A stretch of DNA of 64,000 bases. Source: Pseudomonadota bacterium (GTDB lineage Bacteria; Pseudomonadota; Gammaproteobacteria; Competibacterales; Competibacteraceae). The position numbers and the translations under genes were made by a program. Of this stretch, positions 57,828 to 64,000 are shown piece by piece (position 1 is the stretch's first letter; each line of letters opens with the position of its first letter). The notes below the pieces were generated by a model. That model made no database searches, was not told where the DNA came from, and was given only the letters and a program-made list of their open reading frames with translations. The DNA is taken from assembly GCA_022709365.1 (NCBI GenBank), contig JAKLIY010000002.1, positions 62,001-126,000 of the forward strand. Reading direction: 5' to 3'.

Positions 57828-59036
57828 ATGCGTTTGGAAAAAACCGCCCAGGTGGTGATCGGCGCGCAATTCGGCGACGAGGGCAAGGGACGACTGATTG
57901 ATCATTATGCCGCGTCAGCCGGTAGCGACAGCCTCGTGATCCGCTTCAACGGCGGTGCGCAGGCAGGGCATACCGTGGTGACGCCGGAAGGCCGGCGGCA
58001 TGTGTTCAGCCACGTTGGCAGCGGCGTGTTCGCCGGGGCCGCTACCTTTCTGTCACGGTTCTTCGTGGCTAACCCGATCCTGTTCCTGAAAGAATTGAAT
58101 GCGCTGGCGGAACTGGGCGTGACGCCGACCGTGCTGATCGATCCGGCCAGCCCGGCGACTACGCCCTACGATATGATGATCAATCAGATTATTGAGCGGG
58201 AACGGGGCGATGGCCGGCATGGCAGTTGCGGGATCGGTTTCGGCGAGACGCTGGAGCGTCATCTGCATCCGGTTTACGCGCTGACGGTGGACGAACTGGC
58301 CGATGCGGCGCTGGCCGACCGGCTGGCGGCGATCCGCCGCGACTATGCGCCGGCCCGGCTGGCCCGACTGGGATGCGGCGCTGCCTACCGTCGGGAGGCG
58401 GAACTGTTTCAATCAGACGCCATTCTGGAACGCTATGTCGTGGATGTCCGCCGCTTTCTAGGCGCAGTGACCGTGATCGACGCCCAGGTGGCCATCCAAG
58501 GTCGGCGGATCCTGTTCGAGGGCGCTCAAGGATTATTAATCGACCAGGAACGTGGATTTTTCCCCTATGTGACCCGCTCCCATACCGGTTTGCGCAATGT
58601 GTTGACGCTGGCGGGCGAGTGGGGTCTGGAGCGGCTGGAGGTGACCTATGCGACCCGCGCCTATCTGACCCGACATGGGGCCGGCCCGTTGCCGGGAGAA
58701 TTGGCGGAGAAGCCGTATCCAGACGTGACCGACCCGACCAATGTACCGAACGATTATCAGGGTGCGCTGCGGTTCGCTTGGCTGGATTTGGACTTTCTCA
58801 GGCGCGCTATCACCGCTGATTTAAACGATGCGCGGCAATGCCCGGAGATATCGATTCATCCCCGGCTGGCGATGGCCTGTCTGGATCAATTGGGCGACGG
58901 GCCAGCGATTTATTGCCAGGGTGGACGGCGCTGTCAGGCTCGATTGGAGTCGTTTATCGCAGCGGTCAGGCAGGCGACGGCCATGAACGAGGTCTGGCTG
59001 GGCTGGGGGCCGGATCGGGATTCGATGAACCGATGA
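57828..59036 (+). CDS. Divergent adenylosuccinate synthetase homologue
   Basis: A 402-residue protein with the PurA P-loop and catalytic Asp intact (VVIGAQFGDEGKGRLIDHYA; PurA reads QWGDEGKG) and NGGAQAGHTV with the catalytic His, GVFAGAATFLSRFFVANP, and a GAQGLLIDQERGFFPYVTRSHTG segment like the PurA GAQG...DxxxGTYPFVTSS. It is shorter than normal PurA (about 430) and differs widely in the middle and C-terminal IMP/Asp loops (TYATRAYLTRHGAGPLPGE matches TRAYxTRxGxGPxPTE). The Asp at the site where phage PurZ enzymes have Ser argues for IMP-like substrate handling. It lies with a VWA gene under a NUDIX regulator. It is probably a specialised paralogue rather than housekeeping purA. Confidence 0.8.
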   Translation: MRLEKTAQVVIGAQFGDEGKGRLIDHYAASAGSDSLVIRFNGGAQAGHTVVTPEGRRHVFSHVGSGVFAGAATFLSRFFVANPILFLKELNALAELGVTPTVLIDPASPATTPYDMMINQIIERERGDGRHGSCGIGFGETLERHLHPVYALTVDELADAALADRLAAIRRDYAPARLARLGCGAAYRREAELFQSDAILERYVVDVRRFLGAVTVIDAQVAIQGRRILFEGAQGLLIDQERGFFPYVTRSHTGLRNVLTLAGEWGLERLEVTYATRAYLTRHGAGPLPGELAEKPYPDVTDPTNVPNDYQGALRFAWLDLDFLRRAITADLNDARQCPEISIHPRLAMACLDQLGDGPAIYCQGGRRCQARLESFIAAVRQATAMNEVWLGWGPDRDSMNR

Positions 59037-59060
59037 GCGGTTATTTGTGATAAACGCTGC

Positions 59061-59085
59061 AAGCGACGCCCGGTGGCGCTTTTTC
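59061..59085 (+). terminator. Terminator after the PurA-like gene
   Basis: AAGCGACGCC-CGGT-GGCGCTT followed by TTT on the plus strand, 25 bp after the stop codon. The stem has a two-base bulge. Confidence 0.6.
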
Positions 59086-59147
59086 CTCGCGAATGTAAAG
59101 GTTTGCTGATGCACCCGTTGGTCAGAGGACAGTGTGACCGTCACGAT

Positions 59148-59252
59148 TTAGCCGACCAGAGTGCTTTGGCAGTGTTCGCAGACCGTGAGGATGGAAACCG
59201 TTGAACGGAAGGTGATGACTGCGTTGCAGGAGGGACAGGATGTGGTTTTCAT
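59148..59252 (-). CDS. 34-residue zinc-ribbon stub (DUF4178-like N-terminus)
   Basis: From ATG 59252 the frame encodes MKTTSCPSCNAVITFRSTV... with CEHC further on, then a stop. CPSC..CEHC followed by STLV is the start of DUF4178 proteins, which are normally several hundred residues. So it is either a remnant or a free zinc-ribbon microprotein. The position between two unrelated genes does not help. Confidence 0.45.
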   Translation of the reverse strand: MKTTSCPSCNAVITFRSTVSILTVCEHCQSTLVG

Positions 59253-59285
59253 AAGTTGTTATACCATCACCTTGCAGCCTGAATC

Positions 59286-60554
59286 CTAGTGTCCAAGCAA
59301 GCGAGTAAACCGCGCCGCCAAGGCGGTGAGTCCCAGAGCGACCGCCAGCAGGACCGCCGAAATGACCAAGCTGTTGAGCAGCGCCGGCGCTACCGTCAGC
59401 AGGAGACCCAGTTCCAGCATCATGACGCCCGATAACAGTTTAAGCAGCCGCCCCTCCCATTCCGTGAGCTTACGAGCGGCCAGAGTGTGCACGAAGACGA
59501 ACACGATCAACGCCAAGGGTAATACGTAGATCAGGTTGTAGAAAGCCAGATAGCCATAGCGAGCGCCAGGCGACAAATCGCTCAAGGTGAGCAGGCGCGT
59601 ATACACCATCGGAAAGCCGGCGGTGCAGAGCAGTTCGTAGAAATTGGCCGCGATGGCCAGCAGGATAGTTGCGCCCAACATAGCCGGCAGATTCTCCGCA
59701 TTCAGGACCACCCGCGCCCGCCGATAAATATCAGGCTTGCGCGATTCGGGAATCGACAGAGTGAGGCCCTGCCCGAAGGCGAAGAAGTCTTTGATGTTGA
59801 CGACCCCGACGATCATCGCCAAAAGGCCGGCGGTCAGGGTTAGCCACGTCATGGCCCCCAGTAATTGAAACACGTTCAGCCAGGCGGCCATAAAGGCAAA
59901 ATACATCAATCCCGAGGTCAGGACGAAAATGCCGCCAATCAGGGACATTCGGCGGCGATCCTTCTGATGAGTCAGCAGGCTCAGGAGAAACAGCAGGACG
60001 AAGAAGGCGCAGGGGTTGAAGGCATCCAACCCGGCGAGTATGAGAGTGAATGCCGGCAGGGATAGGTGGTCCATCTCTACTTCGCCGAGCAGGGGCACGC
60101 GCAGCTTTTTCACTGCCTCCGGCGTCGGCACAGTACCGGTCATCACGCCTTGTTGCGCCTGCGTTCGGCATTGGTCCAGCCGCTGTAACAGCGCAGCACC
60201 GGTGCTGGCTGCATCGTTCCATCCGACGTCCATGACCCCGCAGGCGATGAGGGTCGGCACTGCGGTAGCGGTTTGCCCCAGGGACTGAGCCAGAGCGACG
60301 AAACGCCGGGCGTTTTCCGGGTGGCGCGCCACTTCGAGCGAATGGACGATGACCCAGGGGCGTTCGGTGGGAATCGTCTCTACAAAGGGCCGCGCCTCCA
60401 GACAATGTGGACAGGTTTCGGACCAAAAGAAATAAAGATGCACCTGGATTTCCCCCTCTGCGTTGTTTTTCACCCAGAGCGGTTGCGCAAATGCAGCGGC
60501 GATCAGTAGCCAGGCGGCCAAGGCGCCTAGCGATAATGCGGATCGCTTGATCAT
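59286..60554 (-). CDS. Thioredoxin-fold plus DsbD/CcdA-like membrane protein
   Basis: A 422-residue protein: signal peptide (ALAAWLLIAAAFAQ), periplasmic thioredoxin-like domain with CPHC (about 48-51) in FFWSETCPHCLEARPF, then about seven helices from about 175, with a second Cys in DAFNPCAFFVLLFLLSLL and another in YELLCTAGFPMVYTR, the two-Cys arrangement of CcdA/DsbD electron carriers. It would pass reducing power from the cytosol to the periplasmic side. It points away from the guanidine locus, from which it is separated by 475 bp. Confidence 0.85.
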   Translation of the reverse strand: MIKRSALSLGALAAWLLIAAAFAQPLWVKNNAEGEIQVHLYFFWSETCPHCLEARPFVETIPTERPWVIVHSLEVARHPENARRFVALAQSLGQTATAVPTLIACGVMDVGWNDAASTGAALLQRLDQCRTQAQQGVMTGTVPTPEAVKKLRVPLLGEVEMDHLSLPAFTLILAGLDAFNPCAFFVLLFLLSLLTHQKDRRRMSLIGGIFVLTSGLMYFAFMAAWLNVFQLLGAMTWLTLTAGLLAMIVGVVNIKDFFAFGQGLTLSIPESRKPDIYRRARVVLNAENLPAMLGATILLAIAANFYELLCTAGFPMVYTRLLTLSDLSPGARYGYLAFYNLIYVLPLALIVFVFVHTLAARKLTEWEGRLLKLLSGVMMLELGLLLTVAPALLNSLVISAVLLAVALGLTALAARFTRLLGH

Positions 60555-60791
60555 GTCCTGCTGCCTCCTCGGGTCATCTTGAGTTAGCCAGATTAAATAA
60601 CGCCTTTGTCACAAGTTAAAGATTTTAAAAAGCTGCCAAACCCCTTTTTAGATTAAAAACTGACGGGAGGCTGAATTACGCCCTATTCCGGGGCAGTACG
60701 CCTCCACGCTTGCTCAATGACGGTGCTCACTGGAAAGCATCAAACGACAGTTTTCAAATCAACCCGTTGAAGTTAGATATTTTATCTTTGA
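60555..60791. other. Gene-free upstream region of the guanidine locus
   Basis: No credible ORF. It contains the divergent promoter area of the thioredoxin/DsbD-like gene and an AT-rich stretch (60590-60660). I saw no clear activator site, although an upstream NtrC-type site would be expected if the sigma-54 promoter is real. Confidence 0.5.
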
Positions 60792-60807
60792 TGGCACGCA
60801 TTCTGCT
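60792..60807 (+). promoter_or_regulatory. Sigma-54 (-24/-12) promoter
   Basis: TGGCACGCATTCTGCT fits the TGGCACG-N4-TTGCW consensus with one change (C for T). Transcription would start near 60818, about 60 bp before the riboswitch core. Sigma-54 is common for nitrogen-scavenging genes. Confidence 0.6.
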
Positions 60808-60875
60808 AATGCAAAATCAGGTAAGAGACCTCGCTGGCGATCTTTGGTGACCGCAACCGGGGATTACTCAAAAGA

Positions 60876-60990
60876 CCGCTAGGGTTCCGGTCCGCTGTGT
60901 GCGGATGGCTGGTCCGAGAGCAGTCGGCCTTCCCCAAAGAGGGCTACACGGCGGGATAAAAGCCCGGGAGATCGTCCGAGGTCTCCTGCG
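60876..60990 (+). ncRNA. Guanidine-I (ykkC) riboswitch
   Basis: The hallmark blocks occur in order and close to the consensus: GCTAGGGTTCCGG (60878-60890), CTGGTCCGAGAGC (60909-60921), CTACACGGCGGGATAAAAG (60944-60962) and CCCGGGAGA (60963-60971). A GGAGA..TCTCC hairpin follows at 60967-60987. It lies 40 bp upstream of the transporter gene, which belongs to a known guanidine-responsive gene set. The element is an ON switch in most bacteria. Confidence 0.95.
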
Positions 60991-61029
60991 CCCTGTTTAT
61001 AACCCGACGACCCTCTGGGAGACTACCTG

Positions 61030-62115
61030 ATGCCCATCCAATGTTCATCCCGCCTGTTCCGGCCGTTCACTGTCCTGCTACTCGCTGCCGTTCTCACCCT
61101 GTTCAATCCGGCTTCGGCCGCTGACAAAACGAAATTCCGCGTCGCCTGGACCATCTACGCCGGCTGGATGCCCTGGGATTACGGCGACCAGTCTGGAATC
61201 GTCAAGAAATGGGGCAAGAAATACGGCATCGATATCGACGTGGTGCAGATCAATGACTACGTGGAGTCCATCAATCAATACACCGCCGGCGCTTTCGATG
61301 GTTGCGTGATGACCAACATGGACGCCCTGACCATCCCAGCCGTCAGCGGCATGGATTCCACGGCTCTGATTATCGGCGACTTCTCCAACGGCAATGATGG
61401 CGTGGTGCTCAAGGGCCAAGGCAAGACGCTCAAGGATCTCCAGGGCCAGAAGGTCAATTTGGTCGAGTTGTCGGTGTCGCACTATCTGCTGGCGCGCGGA
61501 CTGGAGAGCGTTGGCCTGAGCGAGAAGGATATCACCGTAGTCAACACCTCCGACGCCGATCTGGTGGGAGTGTTCACCAGTCCCGACGTCACTGCTGCCG
61601 TGACCTGGAACCCATTGCTCAGCGAAATCAAGGCCATGTCCGATACCGTCGAAGTATTCAATTCGAACCAGATTCCCGGTGAGATCATCGACCTGATGGT
61701 GGTCAATACCGAAACCCTCAAGAAAAATCCAGCGCTGGGCAAGGCGCTGGTCGGTGCCTGGTACGAGATCATGGGCATTATGTCCAAGGATGACGAGGCC
61801 GGGAAAAAGGCCCGCACAGCGATGGGCAAGGCGGCTGGCACGGATCTAGCCGGTTTCGATCAGCAACTCAAAACTACCAAGATGTTCTATCAAGCCAAGG
61901 ATGCGGTCGAATTTGCCCACAGCCCGGTGCTGGTGGACACCATGCGCAAGGTCACGCAATTTTCCTTTGATCACGGTCTGCTCGGGCAAAACGCCAAGAG
62001 CGCCGATGTGGTTGGCATTACCTTTCCCGGCGGACAGACTCTCGGCGATGCCAAGAACGTCAAACTGCGCTTCGACGCCGAATACATGAACTTGGCCGCG
62101 ACCGGCAAACTGTAA
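61030..62115 (+). CDS. Guanidine/urea-type ABC transporter substrate-binding protein
   Basis: A 361-residue periplasmic binding protein of the SsuA/TauA-like NMT1 family, with signal peptide ending at ASAADKTKF. It has KFRVAWTIYAGWMPWDYGDQSGIVKKWGKKYGIDIDVVQINDY, typical of the proteins annotated as putative urea ABC transporter components beside urea-carboxylase genes. Because the locus has a guanidine-I riboswitch, guanidine or a guanidine-like compound is the more likely cargo. GGGAG precedes ATG 61030. First gene of the operon. Confidence 0.88.
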   Translation: MPIQCSSRLFRPFTVLLLAAVLTLFNPASAADKTKFRVAWTIYAGWMPWDYGDQSGIVKKWGKKYGIDIDVVQINDYVESINQYTAGAFDGCVMTNMDALTIPAVSGMDSTALIIGDFSNGNDGVVLKGQGKTLKDLQGQKVNLVELSVSHYLLARGLESVGLSEKDITVVNTSDADLVGVFTSPDVTAAVTWNPLLSEIKAMSDTVEVFNSNQIPGEIIDLMVVNTETLKKNPALGKALVGAWYEIMGIMSKDDEAGKKARTAMGKAAGTDLAGFDQQLKTTKMFYQAKDAVEFAHSPVLVDTMRKVTQFSFDHGLLGQNAKSADVVGITFPGGQTLGDAKNVKLRFDAEYMNLAATGKL

Positions 62116-62124
62116 GCATCGGCG

Positions 62125-62955
62125 ATGAAACGGCTGATCAACCTGCACCCGGATCGCGGCGGACGCCTGTGGTTAGGATTGCTGCCCTTTGTCCTGGCGT
62201 TGATTGCCTACCTGATCGCTTCGGCGGCGCGGTTGGCGGACAACCCCAGCGATAAGCTGCTGCCCAGTCTGGCCAGCATGGGCGCAGCGATCTACCAGAT
62301 GGTGTTTATCCCTGATATCCGCAGCGGCAATCTGTTGTGGTGGGCGGACACCGCCGCCAGCCTGATCCGGCTGGGCTGGGGACTGGGCATCAGCGCGGCT
62401 CTGGGCCTGATCGTCGGGATTGGCGTTGGGATCACTCCACTGTTCCGCGCCGGGTTGTCGCCGTTCGTTGCCGGGCTGTCGCTGATTCCACCCATGGCGA
62501 TCCTGCCGATCCTGTTCATCGTGTTCGGGCTGGGCGAACTCTCAAAGGTGGTGCTGATCGTGTTCGGCATCGCCCCGGTGATCATCCGCGACATCCAGCA
62601 GCGGGTCGAGGAATTGCCCACCGAGCAAATCGTTCGGGCACAGACCCTGGGCGCTTCTACTCCCTCACTGGTGTTACGGGTAGTATTGCCGCAGGTATTA
62701 CCCCGGCTGGTGGACGCGCTGCGGCTATCGCTGGGTGCAGCCTGGCTGTTCCTGATCGCCGCCGAAGCCATCGCCGCCACTGAGGGGCTGGGCTATCGTA
62801 TCTTTCTGGTACGGCGCTATCTGGCGATGGATGTGATTCTGCCTTATGTGCTGTGGATCACGTTGCTGGCTTTTGCTATGGACTGGATATTGCGGATGCT
62901 GAGCCGCCGCGCCTTTCCCTGGTTTGGCGCCGGCAGCGCCCGGGGAACGGCATGA
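62125..62955 (+). CDS. ABC transporter permease for guanidine
   Basis: A 276-residue BPD_transp_1 permease with six helices and the EAA-type loop AAEAIAATEGLGYRIFLVRRYLAMD. It starts 10 bp after the binding-protein gene and overlaps the ATPase gene by ATGA. Together the three make a high-affinity importer. Confidence 0.9.
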   Translation: MKRLINLHPDRGGRLWLGLLPFVLALIAYLIASAARLADNPSDKLLPSLASMGAAIYQMVFIPDIRSGNLLWWADTAASLIRLGWGLGISAALGLIVGIGVGITPLFRAGLSPFVAGLSLIPPMAILPILFIVFGLGELSKVVLIVFGIAPVIIRDIQQRVEELPTEQIVRAQTLGASTPSLVLRVVLPQVLPRLVDALRLSLGAAWLFLIAAEAIAATEGLGYRIFLVRRYLAMDVILPYVLWITLLAFAMDWILRMLSRRAFPWFGAGSARGTA

Positions 62956-63749
62956 GCGAGGTCAGCGTTCGCAATCTGTGGAAAAGTTATGGCGACCAGG
63001 TAGTGCTGGAGCGACTGAATCTGGAGGTGAAAACCGGCGAGTTTTGTACCGTCGTCGGCGCTTCCGGCTGCGGCAAGACTACGTTTCTAAAGCTGCTGCT
63101 TGGCCAGGAAACGCAAAGTCGGGGGCAACTGTTGCTCGATGGTCAGCCGTTGCCAGCGGAGCCGGGACCGGAGCGCGGCATCGTGTTTCAGCGCTACTCG
63201 GTTTATCCCCATCTCACCGTACTGGACAATGTGCTACTGGCGCTGGAACTGCACCGATCACGCTGGCTGGGACGACTGTTCGGTTCGGCCCGCCGGCGCG
63301 CCCGGGAACGGGCGATAGCGATGCTGGACGAGGTCGGGCTGAGCGCCAGCCTGGATCGCTACCCGGCGGAGCTGTCCGGTGGAATGCAGCAACGCCTGGC
63401 TATTGCCCAATCACTGGTGCGTCCCCCCAAAGTGCTGTTGCTGGACGAACCATTCGGTGCGCTGGACCCCGGAATCCGTGCGGACATGCATGTCCTGATT
63501 CGGCGGGTCTGGGCGGAAACCGGAGTCACGGTGTTCATGATCACCCACGATCTGTCTGAGGGCTTCAAACTCGGCACCCGGTTGCTGGTATTCGACAAAG
63601 TCCGCCATGATCCGCAAGCGCCGCAAGCTTATGGCGCTACGATTACCTACGATATTCCGCTGCGTAACCGCCGGCCCGACGATTTGCCGCCGGAACTGGC
63701 TGCCCGCGTCGCGGCGCATGAACCCCCTTGCGAGGCATCGACTTCATGA
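62952..63749 (+). CDS. ABC transporter ATPase for guanidine
   Basis: A 265-residue ATPase of the TauB/SsuB group from ATG 62952: Walker A GASGCGKTT, Q-loop FQRYSVYPHLTV, signature LSGGMQQRLAIAQ, Walker B VLLLDEPFGALD, and MITHDLSEGFKLGTRLLVF. The longer frame starting 62853 overlaps the permease in another frame and is not used. Its stop overlaps the next gene by four bases. Confidence 0.92.
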   Translation: MSEVSVRNLWKSYGDQVVLERLNLEVKTGEFCTVVGASGCGKTTFLKLLLGQETQSRGQLLLDGQPLPAEPGPERGIVFQRYSVYPHLTVLDNVLLALELHRSRWLGRLFGSARRRARERAIAMLDEVGLSASLDRYPAELSGGMQQRLAIAQSLVRPPKVLLLDEPFGALDPGIRADMHVLIRRVWAETGVTVFMITHDLSEGFKLGTRLLVFDKVRHDPQAPQAYGATITYDIPLRNRRPDDLPPELAARVAAHEPPCEASTS

Positions 63750-64000
63750 GTGAATTTTCTCCTAACCTGATCGTGCTGGAAGATCATCTACGCGGCGGTG
63801 AAAGCCTGTCCTTGGTACTCCGGCGCGGCTATAGCCTGCGTTTGACCGACCTGGAAGGCGGGGCCAACGTTGCCGCCCTGTTCTACAACGCCGAGGAAAA
63901 ACTCGAGCGCTACAATATGGCGGACACCCTCAAGGCCCAGCACATTTTCTATCTGACCCAGGGCTACGTTTGCTATTCCGACATGGGCCGGATTCTGGTC
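63746..64000 (+). CDS. cgdA: Carboxyguanidine deiminase subunit (UAAP1 / CgdA-like), partial
   Basis: The first 85 residues of a DUF1989 protein (urea-amidolyase-associated protein 1): LRGGESLSLVLRRGYSLRLTDLEGGANVAALFYNAEEKLERYNMADTLKAQHIFYLTQGYVCYSDMGRILV. UAAP1 and UAAP2 form the deiminase that acts on carboxyguanidine after guanidine carboxylase. The gene runs out of the window; cgdB, guanidine carboxylase and allophanate hydrolase genes probably follow. The ATG overlaps the ATPase stop. Confidence 0.9.
   Translation, partial: MSEFSPNLIVLEDHLRGGESLSLVLRRGYSLRLTDLEGGANVAALFYNAEEKLERYNMADTLKAQHIFYLTQGYVCYSDMGRILV

Noticed and set aside
57828..59036. Housekeeping purA
   Set aside because: Shorter and much more divergent than normal PurA, and in a regulated unit with a VWA gene. 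It cannot be fully excluded without the rest of the genome.
61078..61482. Antisense ORF within the binding-protein gene
   Set aside because: Shadow of a strongly coding region, without ribosome site or recognisable family.

Overview
The window looks like a GC-rich gammaproteobacterium. Evidence: proteobacterial-type CpxRA, NodT/HlyD/MacB efflux, KtrAB-type potassium uptake, TROVE-protein/Y-RNA and RtcB RNA-repair genes, Rep_3-type iteron replication, integron attC sites, a sigma-54-like promoter and a guanidine-I riboswitch. Gene content is reminiscent of environmental or activated-sludge lineages such as Competibacteraceae, but that placement is inference and no rRNA or marker gene is present to test it.

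Layout. 1-4.2 kb: a run of NuoL/M/N-like (Mrp-type) proton/cation transporter subunits and a GIY-YIG (DUF123) gene. 4.2-9.3 kb: a B12-binding radical SAM protein and a two-gene restriction-modification system (nuclease-like plus methylase fusion, with an S subunit broken by one in-frame TAA). 9.4-11.4 kb: a Ro60-like TROVE protein gene (rsr) followed by three tandem Y-RNA-like units, the last carrying a circularly permuted tRNA mimic, then a strong terminator. 11.4-19 kb: DUF423, a split chromate transporter, a KAS III-like enzyme lacking the usual His and Asn, a patatin phospholipase, CsbD, DUF2721, a lipoprotein and rtcB. 19-30 kb: a PqaA-like secreted protein with a duplicated C-terminal module, a very large hybrid histidine kinase, an acyl-CoA ligase, a Tat-exported Fe/Mn superoxide dismutase and a 5'-nucleotidase. 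30-38.7 kb: a four-gene tripartite ABC efflux operon, a ferric-reductase-like flavocytochrome, and a divergent cpxRA-like two-component pair preceded by four 10-bp-phased GTAAA-type repeats. 38.7-42.2 kb: moaA, then a plasmid-type origin (seven iterons, two DnaA boxes, AT-rich segment, inverted iteron operator) and its Rep_3-family initiator gene. 42.2-50.7 kb: a GGDEF/EAL protein, SLC13 permease, KtrBA-like K+ uptake, and the ATPase and permease of a second ABC export system. 50.7-54.9 kb: an accessory island (BRO-N protein, then integron-type cassettes with attC sites and no integrase) lying between that ABC pair and its HlyD adaptor. 55-59.3 kb: a NUDIX/NrtR-like regulator divergent from a VWA protein and a divergent adenylosuccinate-synthetase homologue. 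59.3-64 kb: a thioredoxin/DsbD-like membrane protein, then a sigma-54-like promoter and guanidine-I riboswitch in front of an ABC importer and the start of a carboxyguanidine-deiminase subunit gene.

Functional themes. RNA quality control or repair (rsr, Y RNAs, rtcB), guanidine nitrogen assimilation under riboswitch control, envelope-stress-linked export (CpxRA next to efflux and ferric-reductase genes), and mobile-DNA traces (iteron origin, cassette island with toxin-antitoxin pairs whose HicA toxins are both frameshifted). The origin may mean the window belongs to a megaplasmid or chromid, or to a chromosome that has captured a plasmid. The sequence alone cannot decide between these. I saw no insertion sequence, CRISPR array, rRNA or ordinary tRNA.
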